Source: Undaria pinnatifida
Lineage: Eukaryota; Sar; Phaeophyceae; Laminariales; Alariaceae
Reading direction: 5' to 3'
Assembly: GCA_012845835.1 (NCBI GenBank)
Contig: JABAKD010000004.1
Location: 6,739,765 to 6,803,764 of the forward strand
DNA length: 64,000 nt
Below the pieces are notes generated by a model, which saw nothing but the letters and a program-made list of their open reading frames with translations, searched no databases and was not told the origin of the DNA. The first letter of the stretch is position 1. Every line of letters starts with the position of its first letter. This document shows, one piece after another, positions 44,901-56,900 of the stretch. The translations under genes and the position numbers were made by a program.

Positions 44901-47900
44901 TCGTGGAAGTTGCGGATAACTGTGCGCATCTTGGTTGGTACGCCAAGGCGTGTGAGTACCTCCCACAACAGTTCCCGGTCGACAGAGTCGTACGCTTTCT
45001 GCAGATCGATGAAGCACATGTACAGGGGGATTTTTCTCTGTCGTCCGAGCTCTTGCAACCGGCGATAGCATCATTCGACTGACCCTACCTCGAGTGAGCG
45101 CTATGCCAACCAAGAAAATCGTAATCGCTGTGAGCCGCTAATCATACCAGTTGCAGTATATCATCATCCGACGAACAAGCATGTTTTGATACTACTACTA
45201 TTGCTGTGGTACTTGAAAATAGTATATGCCTTTCGATCTCGACACCCGGTAGTGGGGTCACCTCTTTTCGCGTACACGTGTTCGCCGCGGACGGGTAAGG
45301 CGCCGACCAGGCGTCTCGTGCCCCCAACCCCGGAAGATGCTGAAGGACCAACCAGTGCCAATGCCTTCTCGCGTCCAATCGCCTCCATCCTGCTCGCGAT
45401 CACCCTAACCTCCCTTAACATAAACCAGAAAATAATGCCTTCCAATCTCCCGCTCGCTGTTGCTCTCATCAAGATCGGCGGACATTAGGGGTGGCCACGG
45501 GTCCGGGGCGGCAGCACCAGATAGCTGTGCCTGCTGCTGGTGCGGCTGCCGCTGCGCTTCCACCGACTGCTGCGGCGGTAGCGGCGCCTGTGGGGATGGC
45601 CATGGGGTTGGGGCGGCAGCACCAGGTAGCTGTGGCTGCTTCTGCTGCTGCTGCAGCCGTTCAACTAATGGCTGCGCCAAGACCAACTCGTGCCACCATT
45701 GATGTTCGATCCCGTCCTTTTTGTCCAAAAGGCAACTCGTCCTTCTTCCTGTTTTGCTCCGTCCCCGCAATCTGATACCTCATCCACCAAAGAAACCTAA
45801 AGTATTCCCACCTCTTTTACTCGTTTGCTGGCTTCCTCGCATCTCGATTTGTTCAAGCGGGAGCTATTTCGTTTCCGTCGCGGGCGGGAAAAGCTGCGGC
45901 GGCGGTGTCGATTGTGGCGGTGGCGGCGGTGGCCCCGGCGGCAGTTGCTCCTGTTCTACCGCCCCCGTCTTGTCCTTATCGCCCTTCTTTACGTCATCAT
46001 CCAAATAGCCCATAAGAAAAACAATATATCTCGCCTCCAGAATGACACCCTTTATCTCATCAAGTATCTCGGCAGTCGAAAACGTCTGTTTTGTAAGCTG
46101 CTGGTCGTGCCACCATGCAGCAAGACCCCAGAGCGCCTCCTTGCTCTCACGGGGTCCCTGTGCCTGGAACTCGCGGGTCCTATGTATTTCCTGGCCCGGC
46201 GCTGATCCTTGGACATCATGGGAGTTTGCCTTGTTGTGGTTTGCGTTCCTGTGGGCTTTCCAAGCCCTCAAGGTTCTTGCTGCTATTCCGCGGACTTTGG
46301 ACATTGCGATTTCTGTGGGGGCTTGCTTCCATGGTAGCTTTCCTGATGCAGCCCATATCCTGCTCCAGCGTGAGGCCGGCGAATGGCGGCTCCATCCTTG
46401 CGCTCACCCTGTGCACGAGGTATCTGGATCGATTCTTATACCAATATGTTTGACCATCCACGTACACGCATGGCCGAGTCACTCACGGAGGCAAAAGTCA
46501 CGTTATCCGGAGAGCCATCGGGCTGGGAAGAGAACTAGAAATTTAGATGAAGAAAATATGGAAGGAAAGTGCAGGAAACGTGCAGTAAAGTGCAGTAACT
46601 TGCAGTGCCACTCATGGTCTTTTCTCACTCCCTCACGTGGTGACCCTAATCGTGAGATTAGGGACAACATATTTATTTTATTATATCCGTTCGGGAACCC
46701 ATAGGTTCCCCCGCATCTCCGAAGATGCTACACCAAAATACCAAATAGTAAATCAGAGTTGTGCACAGGCGTAAACCAACAACGTTTACTTGAACTTAGG
46801 ATAGGGAAGGGTTTGGGGGCTGCAAGAACCCGGCCATTTCAGAAAAAAAATGGAGAAGTGCTACCTCTGTCGTAGCGCGCGTCCCCAGCATAAGCACCCG
46901 TTTTAAAGATGTCAGGAGAGGGCACTTTCAGCTCCCTTGACCGACGGCAATTTTGTCACTAGGTTACCATGACTGACGCCCAAGTACAAGATATAAGTGG
47001 GGAACGATCGATTCGACACGATTGGCTGACCGCTGAACGTTTTTGCTTGACTGAGAGGACCCTCTCCAGACACCTCTGTGCCGAACACGCCTTTTAGAAG
47101 AATGGTAAACGATGGATCTTGGAGCTTGTGTTCAATATTGGAACATTGTCGGAGTGAAAAGAAAACAGACATTATTACCTGGTATTACTAGCAGCTATCC
47201 CCGACGATCGCTTTTTCTATGGAGCATATCCCGCGCTCGCCCCAGTGGGGGTTTAAATGTGTTGGGTCACATGGTGTTTCTGGCGAGTTTTTACCACTTT
47301 GAAGTGAGAAACTACCGGCTGCTGCGATAACAATACGAGCATGTGTTGGCTTTAGGATTGGCGCACAGAAATGCTGGCCGGATTGCGCGAGCGAACGCCT
47401 TGAAAGCCATCTTGTTCTGGTGAGATGTTGAGCTCCTCGTGTTAGGAGCACAGAAAGTTCTTAGAATCGGATGCGCCCTTTCCGTGGGACGGATCCGCTG
47501 GTGAGCCTGTTTGTGTCGGCCGTCTCCGCGGGAATGCTTCTGTAGTGGGGTAGACGTCGAGGTAGGCTCATGCTGAACACTGCCGGACACGTGATACGAT
47601 AGAGGTATACCTTGTTTTGGCGAAAATTATTTCTGAATGACGGGGCTCCTTAACCCGAAATCGTCGAAGAATAACGCCATTTTTTGCTGCATGATCTCCT
47701 TGGGTACCTAGGCCATCGGATTTCCCATCTGGTAGCATCTTTTTGTTTTCTCCACAAATCAGTTTTTGGGAGAGGTCTCAAGTTCCCAAAATGAGGAACC
47801 TCAGAAAAAAGAGTGGTGCACCTCTTTGCAGCACGCGTCGCCGGATGGCGAAAATACCATCTGACGCGTTTTACGATGGATGCAGCGTTTTTCGCCTGTT

Positions 47901-50900
47901 TGCTCTTCTGAATGACGGTGCTCCTTCAGCCCAAATCGTCGGAAACTCACTATTGTTTCGCAATACTTTAAATTGAATACCTACAGCAGGCCATGGGATT
48001 GTTGATCGGGTTGTTGTTTTCAATCTTCCGTCGAGATCAGTTTTTTGCGTGGAGGGGTGTTGTTTTGTTGAGCTTCCCCGATCGAATTTGAATGGAACAC
48101 ATATCCCGTGCTTTCGTGCTTGCCCTGCTCCGTTCGGTTGTATCACCTCGTCTGCCCGCCGTAACTCGTTGGTTTGACCTCGGTCGGCAGTGGTACCCGG
48201 TACTTGCTGTGAAGAGCACGGACCCGGGACGCGCACATGCTGTTCAGGTGAGTCTTAGAGGAGGCCACACATTTGCTCCTGCAATACTGGCGCCTATGAT
48301 ATACCTTCAAAGCCGAGATATCGGTGTTGGGCAAGACTTCTTGCTCGGTAAGAATACGTCTTTGAGATAATATTGAGTGTACGACCAGTTGCCTTTCATC
48401 GTTCCCCGTAGGATAAGTTTGTTACGAGCCTCGTTGCATGGCAGGTTCGGCGGCGCAGAGTCCTGTTGACGTCATCGACAGCCGTGGTGCATTTTTTTAT
48501 CAGTCTAATTTTCCAGCTGAATTTGCATTGATTGGGTCCATATCTACTGAGGAGGGTGTGCAGCAAATACGCTGGCCCTGGGCTTCCGCAGACTTTCAGG
48601 AGTATACTGTAGTTGTGGAGGTGTGTTGTGCTCGATGCATCGTGAAGAATAAATAATTTGATGCAGCAAATATATATTATGCACCATCGTCGGTGAAGAT
48701 CCCATGCCAATGTCGGTTACACTTTACGGTTCGAGTAAGAACGTGCCTGCCTGCGCATCGGCAGCTAACCCATGGATGTACCAGGACGCTCCAAGACGCC
48801 ACATGTGAACCCCTTCGTTTTGAGCATAGTCCGGAAGGAGTGTGAAGTTCAGGGAAATCTTATATAAAACAAGGGGAAATCTAGCTGTCACCGTAGGCCC
48901 ACAAGTGCTAGCAGCGGCGGCATAGGACAAAAAATCGGGCGGGCGGGGGGGGGGGGGGGGGGGGGGGGGGTGCCCAGGTGTTCACTACCGCTTGCGTGGC
49001 GTGCTGGCATACGCCCCTGAAACCATAAGTGACACGTTTTTGTTGGTGAGGTATGAGAAGCAAGTACATGCCTGACGCGTGCCGCGACAGAGGTAGGGAT
49101 TGTCGGAAAAAAATGTTTCTGAATGACGGTCATTTTTAATCCAAAAATAGTAGTCGGAATTTTTTTCATTCCTCCTGCTTGGGAGTTTCGACATACATGT
49201 TTTTTTCTTCGAGATCATGGGTTTGGCCATCGGGTTGCGCGTTCAGTTTACTCAACATCATGTGTGTGCAACACATGGTACGGTCGAGGTGCACCGCGTT
49301 TTATTTCTGGAGTTACTCGCCTAAGGGAGTAGCTGCATACTATTAATTCCTCACCCAAAACATAGATTTTCAGCAAGCCTGAAGTTGTAATTTCGCGGAA
49401 GGAAACCGTGGCTCAGGCATACAAAAAAATCATTTTGTTTTGCGAAACGAGAATGGCATCATTCCGACCATTTCGGGTCAAGGAGCCTCATTATCCAGGA
49501 AAAACTTCATGAATATTCAGCCAAGAAGTGGTATTCCTTTAATGACTCTACCGTAGAGCCCGGTCAGTGGAGGAGCCTCAGGGAGAAGATGATGAACCTT
49601 TACCGTAACATGGGTCGCAGATAGATGTGTAGCATAGAACCAACCAGAAAAAAAATTGAGCAACCACTCGCCCAACCAAGCTGTCCTGACCCGGGTTAGA
49701 AAAAACGGCAGAGCCGTTGGTCATGGGTGCAGGCGGGCGACGCAAGTTCACCCTCGTGCGTTCCATGATCGCGCTGATTGTTCTCTCTGTGTAACGTCAT
49801 TTCTGTCCCGCTCCCAAATTTTGTTCAGCAGCTGCAAAGGGGTCTCGCAATACCCAGGCGCTGCCCAGGCGAAAAGAAAAGACGGTGATGGCACGGTAGG
49901 GGTCTTTAACCTACTTTTTGCCGAGACATTTCATTTCAGGAGCTCTTTATCCATTCCAAACTCAAATTTTCGACATCTATCTGCTACGATACGAGTAGCA
50001 ATAGCAACCACATTTTCTGAGGATCGTCCCGCGCGAGGAGCTATAAGCCTCACCCGCACACTCTGGCTCAAAACAAAAATGTAGAACGTGAGACGCATGC
50101 TACGATATAGACGTACCACTTTCCGTCTCAAATTGTTCATGAATGACCGGGCTCCTTAAATAGTCGGAAATTGGTAGGGCTGTGAGTCGTCACGACTCAA
50201 GTCGCCGACTAGTTACTAGTCGGACTAATAGTCAGTCGTGGAACGGAGGTGCCGACTTTCCGACTTGTTGGGTTTCATTGCCTGTAGGAAGCCTTTTTTT
50301 AATGCGGAATACAGGTTTTAACGTGAATTGCTGCGGGCTTGGGATACCCCTCACATACTCTGCAGCGCACAAGTGGAGATCCACACACTCACACGCACAC
50401 ATGGCGGAGCAGCCAATCTCTCTCGACGGTGCCGACGGCGTCAGCCCTGGCGCACCTAATGCCAACGCAGGGGGCGAAGATCCCGTCGACGACGTTATGG
50501 CCATTACCGGCCAGCGGACCACCTTGGCGAGTGCACGCGACCCCGCAAAGATGCTCTACCGCGTGAAGCTTGAGCCGAGGCGCAGCGAGCCACTAAGATT
50601 CAACAACCCGCTGTGTAAGATTTTCATGGTATACCTCAAGGACTCGCCCCCTGCCGTTTGGAAGCTTTACGGGGCGAGCGGTGATTTCGCCGATGCCGAG
50701 GTTAGGTTCGGGTCCCCTCCCTATCTGAGCAGTTTGATATACATTGGTTGACATGTCCAACCATTTTACCCCAGCGATGTCATTTGAGGGCTGTTCGACC
50801 GGTATTTCGTGTGGGTTAGGGATGGGAATAGAGTTAGAGGGTCAGTTCCATGGTTTTGAAACGCAACTAAGTGTGAGACATCCCACTTTAGGCAGCATCT

Positions 50901-53900
50901 AGACACTGCCAGGAAAGGGCATCGCGAAGCTCTGAAACAACATGAGGCGCGTAGGGCAGGTAGCTAAGGCGGAGGTAGTGAGGCGGGGCCTCGAGTGAAA
51001 GGATCCGGGGAGCGTCATTGCCTACATGGACGGCGTAAGTCCATTTACGAGCAAAATGGTTCAATTCATCATCGGCAGCTCTAATAATCGATGGTTTAGG
51101 ACCCACTGTCGCAAGGTTGGGAGAGACAGTAATAAACGACTAACATCGCGCGGAGGGATCTAAGACCTTTTCTTCTCTGCCGGATATTTTTTGCACCGCT
51201 ACCTTGGTAACGAGTTCGCTTTTTCGATCGTATCCTCGCCGGGTAGGATTGCGACTCAAACAATTGGTGTCGCGTTCCTCTAGTCCAGGGTAGATTTATC
51301 TGGTGCATGCGTTGTACTTCTCGTTTTTTGGCGCATTTTCTTGTGTAAACTGAAGCTTTTTTGTTTTTTCGTTTGAAACTTATGTGAATCCGGTCATTTT
51401 GTTCTTGTATGCTTTTCTTAAAATAATATGGGAAAATGGCTTATTTTTCGCCTCCGGCGGCGCCTTCAGCGGGATCGTCCGGAGCCGTTCGGCGGGCCAT
51501 CCGGGGGCACCTCCAGCGGGTCCCCGTCGGCTGGGGGGGGCTTCTTTGGCTCGCTTCGCTCGCCTGACTTTGGTCGGCTCTTCGCCAGCCGACCTGCCGA
51601 CTAGCGACCACTTGTTACTCGTGAAATGAAACCGACTAAAAGCCCTAGAAATTGGCCCCTTTTTTTTTTTTTGTTTTTTTGGCATGATCCTCGTTGTTTC
51701 TTTGGCATGATCCGGACGAACAGTTTTGTTTCTCTCCCAGCCAGTTGGTCGGGCGAGGTCTCAAGCTTCCAAATCGTGGAACGTCAGAAAAAAGCATTGC
51801 ACCTATATCGCAGCACGCGTCGTCATGCGAGGTACGATAGAGGGTAGACCACGTTTTTTCGGGCATTTATTTTTCCCTCAAAGGACAGCACACCTTTTCA
51901 CAAAAAACGTCGTAACTATTTTTTTGCTTTTGCATGATTTGTTTTTTTTTAATTTTTGGTACACCTCGGCGCCAGGAGTGTGTTCATCGTTTTGAAGATT
52001 ATGTTTATCAAACACCAAATTTTGCCTTATTATATTGTGGGTGATATGGGTCTCCTCAAGCGGTTTTGCCTCGAGAAAAACGATGGTGCGCCGATGCTGT
52101 AGCACGTTTTTGGGCGGCCGGAGGAAGGCAATCCCACCATGGCCTAGGGATAGCGCGACACCATTAGAACTACAGCGCAAACGGCAATCCAAAACGTTAT
52201 TGAGTAGTAACTTTCTACACTTTAGGTTCAGAAACACCCTGCCGGAGAATCGTCACACCTATCCCAGCACACCTCCTTCGATAACAAATAGTGTAACATG
52301 ATGAACAATGTCTCAACACGGGCGGACAGGATCCCCCCTACCCCCTGTTCGTTTTGCCGACATCGCAGAAGGCGGGAAAAGGGTCGACGACCTCCTGAGC
52401 ATCGTCTGGAACGCCAAAAATCAACAAAAAACGTGCGGATTACCCCAGGTTTTGTTAGCTTTCTAGCGTGATATTTGGAGTTCGAACAGGTGCTTCCGAA
52501 GGCTGCCGTTTGGAGTTTGCAGAGTTTCTGTTGTTCTTAAGCCGCTGCCGACTTTCAGAAACGTGCTCAAACGACATTCCTTTGGCCCACACTTTCTATT
52601 GTGTCGGCGAAATAGGGGATACCGCCCACCTGCTGTAGTGGCCTAGATATCTAAAACTATTTTGAGTATTACCGTAGGCTTACCACAACAACGGTGCTCC
52701 GACGCTCCAGGGCGGTTCCTCGGTATAGGAGATCCGTCGTCGATCATAGCAACTTTTGTTCGGTTTTTTGCTTATCCTCCGGTAGATGATGGCGAAAAGT
52801 AAGAGCTTGAGCTCATCACACTTCCGCATGTCTTCGTGCAATATCCACGTCATGTCGTGTGTCGATTTAAATCAATTTCGTTCGCGATGCAGCCCTTACT
52901 GGGGTATACTTGGTGCCTTGTTTAACCAGAACGCTGCCCCCCCCAACGTCGTCTTTCGCCGACCAGCTGCTCGGCAAGGACCTGGTGGTCTGGAAGAACA
53001 GTGAAGGAACCTGGGCGACATTCGACGACCGCTGTCCCCACCGAGGCGCCCCGCTCACGGAGGGTCGAGTGGAGAAAGACGGCAGCCTCTTGTAAGATTT
53101 CCATGTGGACATTTCCCGCACGGGGATCGGGTTGGAGAGGCAGACGAATGTTGTCCGAAAAGACGGTCGAGCATAGCATGCACGGGGGATACGGTTGCGA
53201 ACCACGAACAACGGTTTTTGATTAGAGGTCACGACCCCCAACTCTCGGTTCTGCACCACGGCTTGTGCCACGGCAGATAACGCGTGCTACAGTAGAAGTA
53301 TTGAGGTATACCATTTTCTGAGACGAAACTGTTTTCTGAACGACGGGCCCCGCTCCTTAACCCACAACCACGTGTCGAAAATCGGCCATTCTTGTTTCGC
53401 AGTAAGGATTGTTTTTATTCATGCCTATCAACAGTCCACGGGTTTGGTTATCGGGATTCCAGTCTACTCAATATGAATTTCTGACGCGATAGCAGAGGAG
53501 CACCATTTTTTTTTTCTGACGCTCCTCACTTCGGGAGCTTAGGACCACTCACTACCAAACACTGATTTGCGGAAACGGTAACACCGCTGCCGGATAAGAA
53601 CGCCTATGGCCTAGGCATACAACGATAATTCATGCAAAAAAAAAATGGCCTATTTCCGGCATTTATGGGTCAAGGCGCCCCCCGTCATTCACAGAAACCG
53701 TTTTACACCAAAAAAAGGTATACCTCTTTTGTAGCACGCGTCCTCTGGGCGGGGTGCAACAGACCTCCTGAATCGAGGAACCTCAGTAGCATATATGTGG
53801 GTTTGCACATTTACCGTGGCGTGTATCATACGCGTGCGCTGCGATAGAGATACTGAGGTATACCGTTTTTTGGATTAAAACGATTTTGAATGAGGGGCCT

Positions 53901-56900
53901 CGTTAGCCCAAAATGGTCGGAAACAGGCATCTCTCTTGTTCTTGTTGATCATTCTCATTTTATACCTAGACCATGGGGTTTTTTGCATCCGGCACAATAG
54001 CTGTTTGTGTTTTTTCTCACTCTCAAATCCGCTTTCGGGAGAGGTCTTAAGCTCCCAAAAATGGAGGAAACCCCGGAAACAAAGTGGTGCACCTTCACCG
54101 TGGCATGTTTCAGGTGTGTGCACCCAGCTTTTCCGGGGCTCCGCACCTCCAGGATACGTTTCCGTTGCCGCTACGTTGATCCTGACGAAACCACTGCGCG
54201 TGACGATACAGTAGAATTTTTCCGTTGATTTTTTGAGGCTCTTTACTCGAAGAACTCTATGTAGTCATCCCACCGTAAGGTTTGCGCGGTTTGGGGTCAA
54301 ACGTTTGACGCGTGCTCCGACAGAGGTGAACCGCTTTTTTTTCTAAGCTTTCCTCAATTTGGGAGTTTAAGACCTCTCCCGAAATCTGTTTTGGAGGAGA
54401 AAATAAAAACAAACTGATACCGGGTGACCAGTTTCATGGCCTATGGTACACAACGAGAATGATGAACAAAAAAATGTTTTATTTTTACGACGATTTTTCG
54501 TTCAAGGTACCCCTTTACGACGAAACCACTTATGCGAAAACTGCTTCTTCTATCGTAGCACGCGTCGTTTCTCGACCGGGGAATTACCCGTTCGTCTGTT
54601 TTTTTTTTGTGTGTGGTGTATTTGTTTTAGTACTACTGATAGAGCATAGAAGCGCTTGTCGGATTGCGCGAACGCGGACGCTTTCGAACTCGTGTTTTCG
54701 GGCGATTTTATTGAGCTCCTCACGTGTCAAGACCTCAGAAACGTAGACCTGCTAAACCCATCCCATGGGAATACCCTATATTACACCCGGCATCTCGACT
54801 GATTCTACGATATACTCCCCCGCCCCCCCCGCCCCCCCCGCCGTTAAACCAGCGATTGTTTTAACGAACGGTTCATGACGGCTCGACACGAGGATGCTAT
54901 GAAAACATGTGTCCCTGTATTTTCGTGTTTGCTGAGGACTATGACTATCGAACGATGACGTCGGGGTGGCAAGGAACACCGTACTCTTCACAGGAAACGG
55001 CCGGGGGCTGGTTTCAAAACCGGCGATTTCAGCAAAGAAAAGTTGGAGGGGCCACCGTAGAATGACTCAAACTGGGTTGTGAGAAAGAGTAACTATTCAG
55101 GCGCAATCCGAGAACAGCGTAGCTTTGGCCTAGGTTGACCAGAATTTACGCCGTAAGACACAGGTGGCAACCAGGCGAAAAGTTGGTTAGAGAATCCCCG
55201 CCCAAGTCTGGAACGAATTTGCCAAAAACTACTACAGAACGTACCACACGCGTCAAACGTTTGAGCTTACCTCGACGACCCCTTCTGACCAAGGCTACGG
55301 TAGGGGGGGTACCCCCATTTTCACTGGTGTGTTTGAGCCACTCGCACGAGTGACTCTGTACCTCACGGATGAAAATGGTTTAGACAGTTGTTTTGGCGCA
55401 GCTTAGATCACTTTTGCATTGCGGGTTGATTTCGTGGATGTAAAACTTGAAAAATACGTAAGATTGCATGGGAACAAAGGAGTTACTCGCGCGAGTGACC
55501 CCTGCCACTGAAATTAAATGGCCCAAAAGGGGACCCCCCTACCGTAGCCTGGGTCTTCTCCAACAAGAACGCGTGTAAACACACGATTAGGATTCCAATG
55601 ATGCTGGGTATTGCACGTTAGTTGAGAAGCGCTCCCAACGACGGAGACGTTTGGGACCATGGTTGGCTGTGACCAACGCTGCGGCAGGGAGGGGGGGGGG
55701 GGCGGGTGTCACAGTATAGAGGTAGCACTGTTGGTGCGAAATTGTTTCTGAACGACGGGACTCGTCAACCCAAACTCGTCGGATTTTATCAATTTTGTTC
55801 CCAGGACTATTGCTCGTGGTATATACCTAGGCCATGTTTTTTTTTTTCGTCCGGTAGAAAATGTCCTTGTTTACCCAAATTCATTTGTTTTGGTGAAGAA
55901 GGTTCAAGAAGGACATGCCTTAACCTCCTATACCGAGGAAACCTCAGAAAAAGGTGGTCCACCTCTATCGAAGCACGCGTCGGGGTACACTCCTGTTTCC
56001 GCTCCCGTTTTCTCTCCGCTCACAATCGTGAGTGACTCTGTACCTCACGGAACAAAAAAAATGCGCTTCAGGTGTCATTCCAAGGCGGAGCGCTCACCAT
56101 TCCATTTGACGGATTTTATTTTCGCGAATTTTTTAACCCAGAAACCCGTCTTACCGAAAATAAACACCAGGGAGCGGTCACTCGCGCGAATGACTCCGGA
56201 ACCCACTTCTAAACAAGGTCCAAAGCCGTGATCCCTTGTACTCCTGTCAGAAGTTCGACTCACCCTAAGGCAGGGCGGTTACTTCTAGGGGTTTGTTGCG
56301 TGGTGGCTTGGGGTCACTCGCGCGAGTGACCCGAGTGACCTACCCTGCCCCGTCGTTGTCTTTTATGCCTCTTGTTTGGTGCTGTTTACACTTGCAACAT
56401 GGAAATCCGCGATGGAACATGGGAAGCTACGCTGCGCGCCCCAAAAGCATGCGCCCAGCTCGAACCCTTTTTCTCGGCGATGTATATACAGAGCCACTCC
56501 GTGAGAGTGGCTCAAACCCCGGCGAAGGAAATGGGAGCATACAACATCCGCCTTACTATCCGTGGGATGTTCCTACAGAGTACGATCCCTTGGTCTTGGT
56601 CGACGGGGGGGAACAACCGTGCTTTTCCTCTGTCTCTGCATGGCCGCTTGCGCGAATGGCTCTGAACCTCATTCGAACCATCGGACACAAGAGGGGTCCG
56701 TTGACGCGGCCCAGGAGTGCGCATGCTACGATAGAGGTGCACATCGCTTTTTTGTTTCTTTTAGGTTCCTCAATTAATTTAGGAACTCCCAAAATATATA
56801 TATATATATATATATTATATATACATGTATTGGAGAAACACTAAACTGCTTCGTACCGGGTGCACGATCCCATGGGGACTCTAGGTACACGACGAGAGCA

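Larger units (their letters stand above)
20617..48190 (+). other. Oxygenase intron 1 (27,574 bp, repeat-filled)
   Basis: Begins gtgagc and ends ggtcggcag before TGG at 48191. It contains AB elements in both orientations, a TRIM-like double element, two LINE remnants on the - strand, a TA-flanked transposon, a 4.05-kb tandem duplication and element E copy 2. It is unusually long for an algal intron; each element inside is listed separately. Confidence 0.7.
50092..51821 (-). mobile_element. MITE G copy interrupted by a hAT element
   Basis: The left half is 50092-50174 (gacgcatgctacgatatagac ... ctccttaaatagtcggaaattgg). The right half is 51656-51821 (gcatgatcc ... gaggtctcaag ... gcagcacgcgtc). 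Removing 50175-51655 restores a normal member of the family, similar to 47588-47839. Confidence 0.8.
48248..52966 (+). other. Oxygenase intron 2 (4,719 bp)
   Basis: gtgagt ... gtctttcgccgaccag. It holds several MITE G copies, one of them carrying a hAT insertion, and a long G-run (48944-48970). A frame at 48438-48656 (FPAEFALIGSISTEEG) has no recognisable family. 51830-52960 otherwise shows no gene. Confidence 0.8.

Noticed and set aside
48092..48190. ATG-initiated upstream extension of oxygenase exon 2
   Set aside because: The frame is open, but an acceptor directly before TGG 48191 joins exon 1 (FDWKKQ) in phase and gives the family motif, which the extension does not.
48438..48656. Open frame with plausible acceptor and donor in intron 2
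   Set aside because: Its phase does not fit between exons 2 and 3 and its sequence has no place in the Rieske family alignment.
52786..52966. Possible 5' extension of oxygenase exon 3
   Set aside because: The frame upstream of 52967 reads unlike the family, and the acceptor at 52966 joins exon 2 without gap or overlap.
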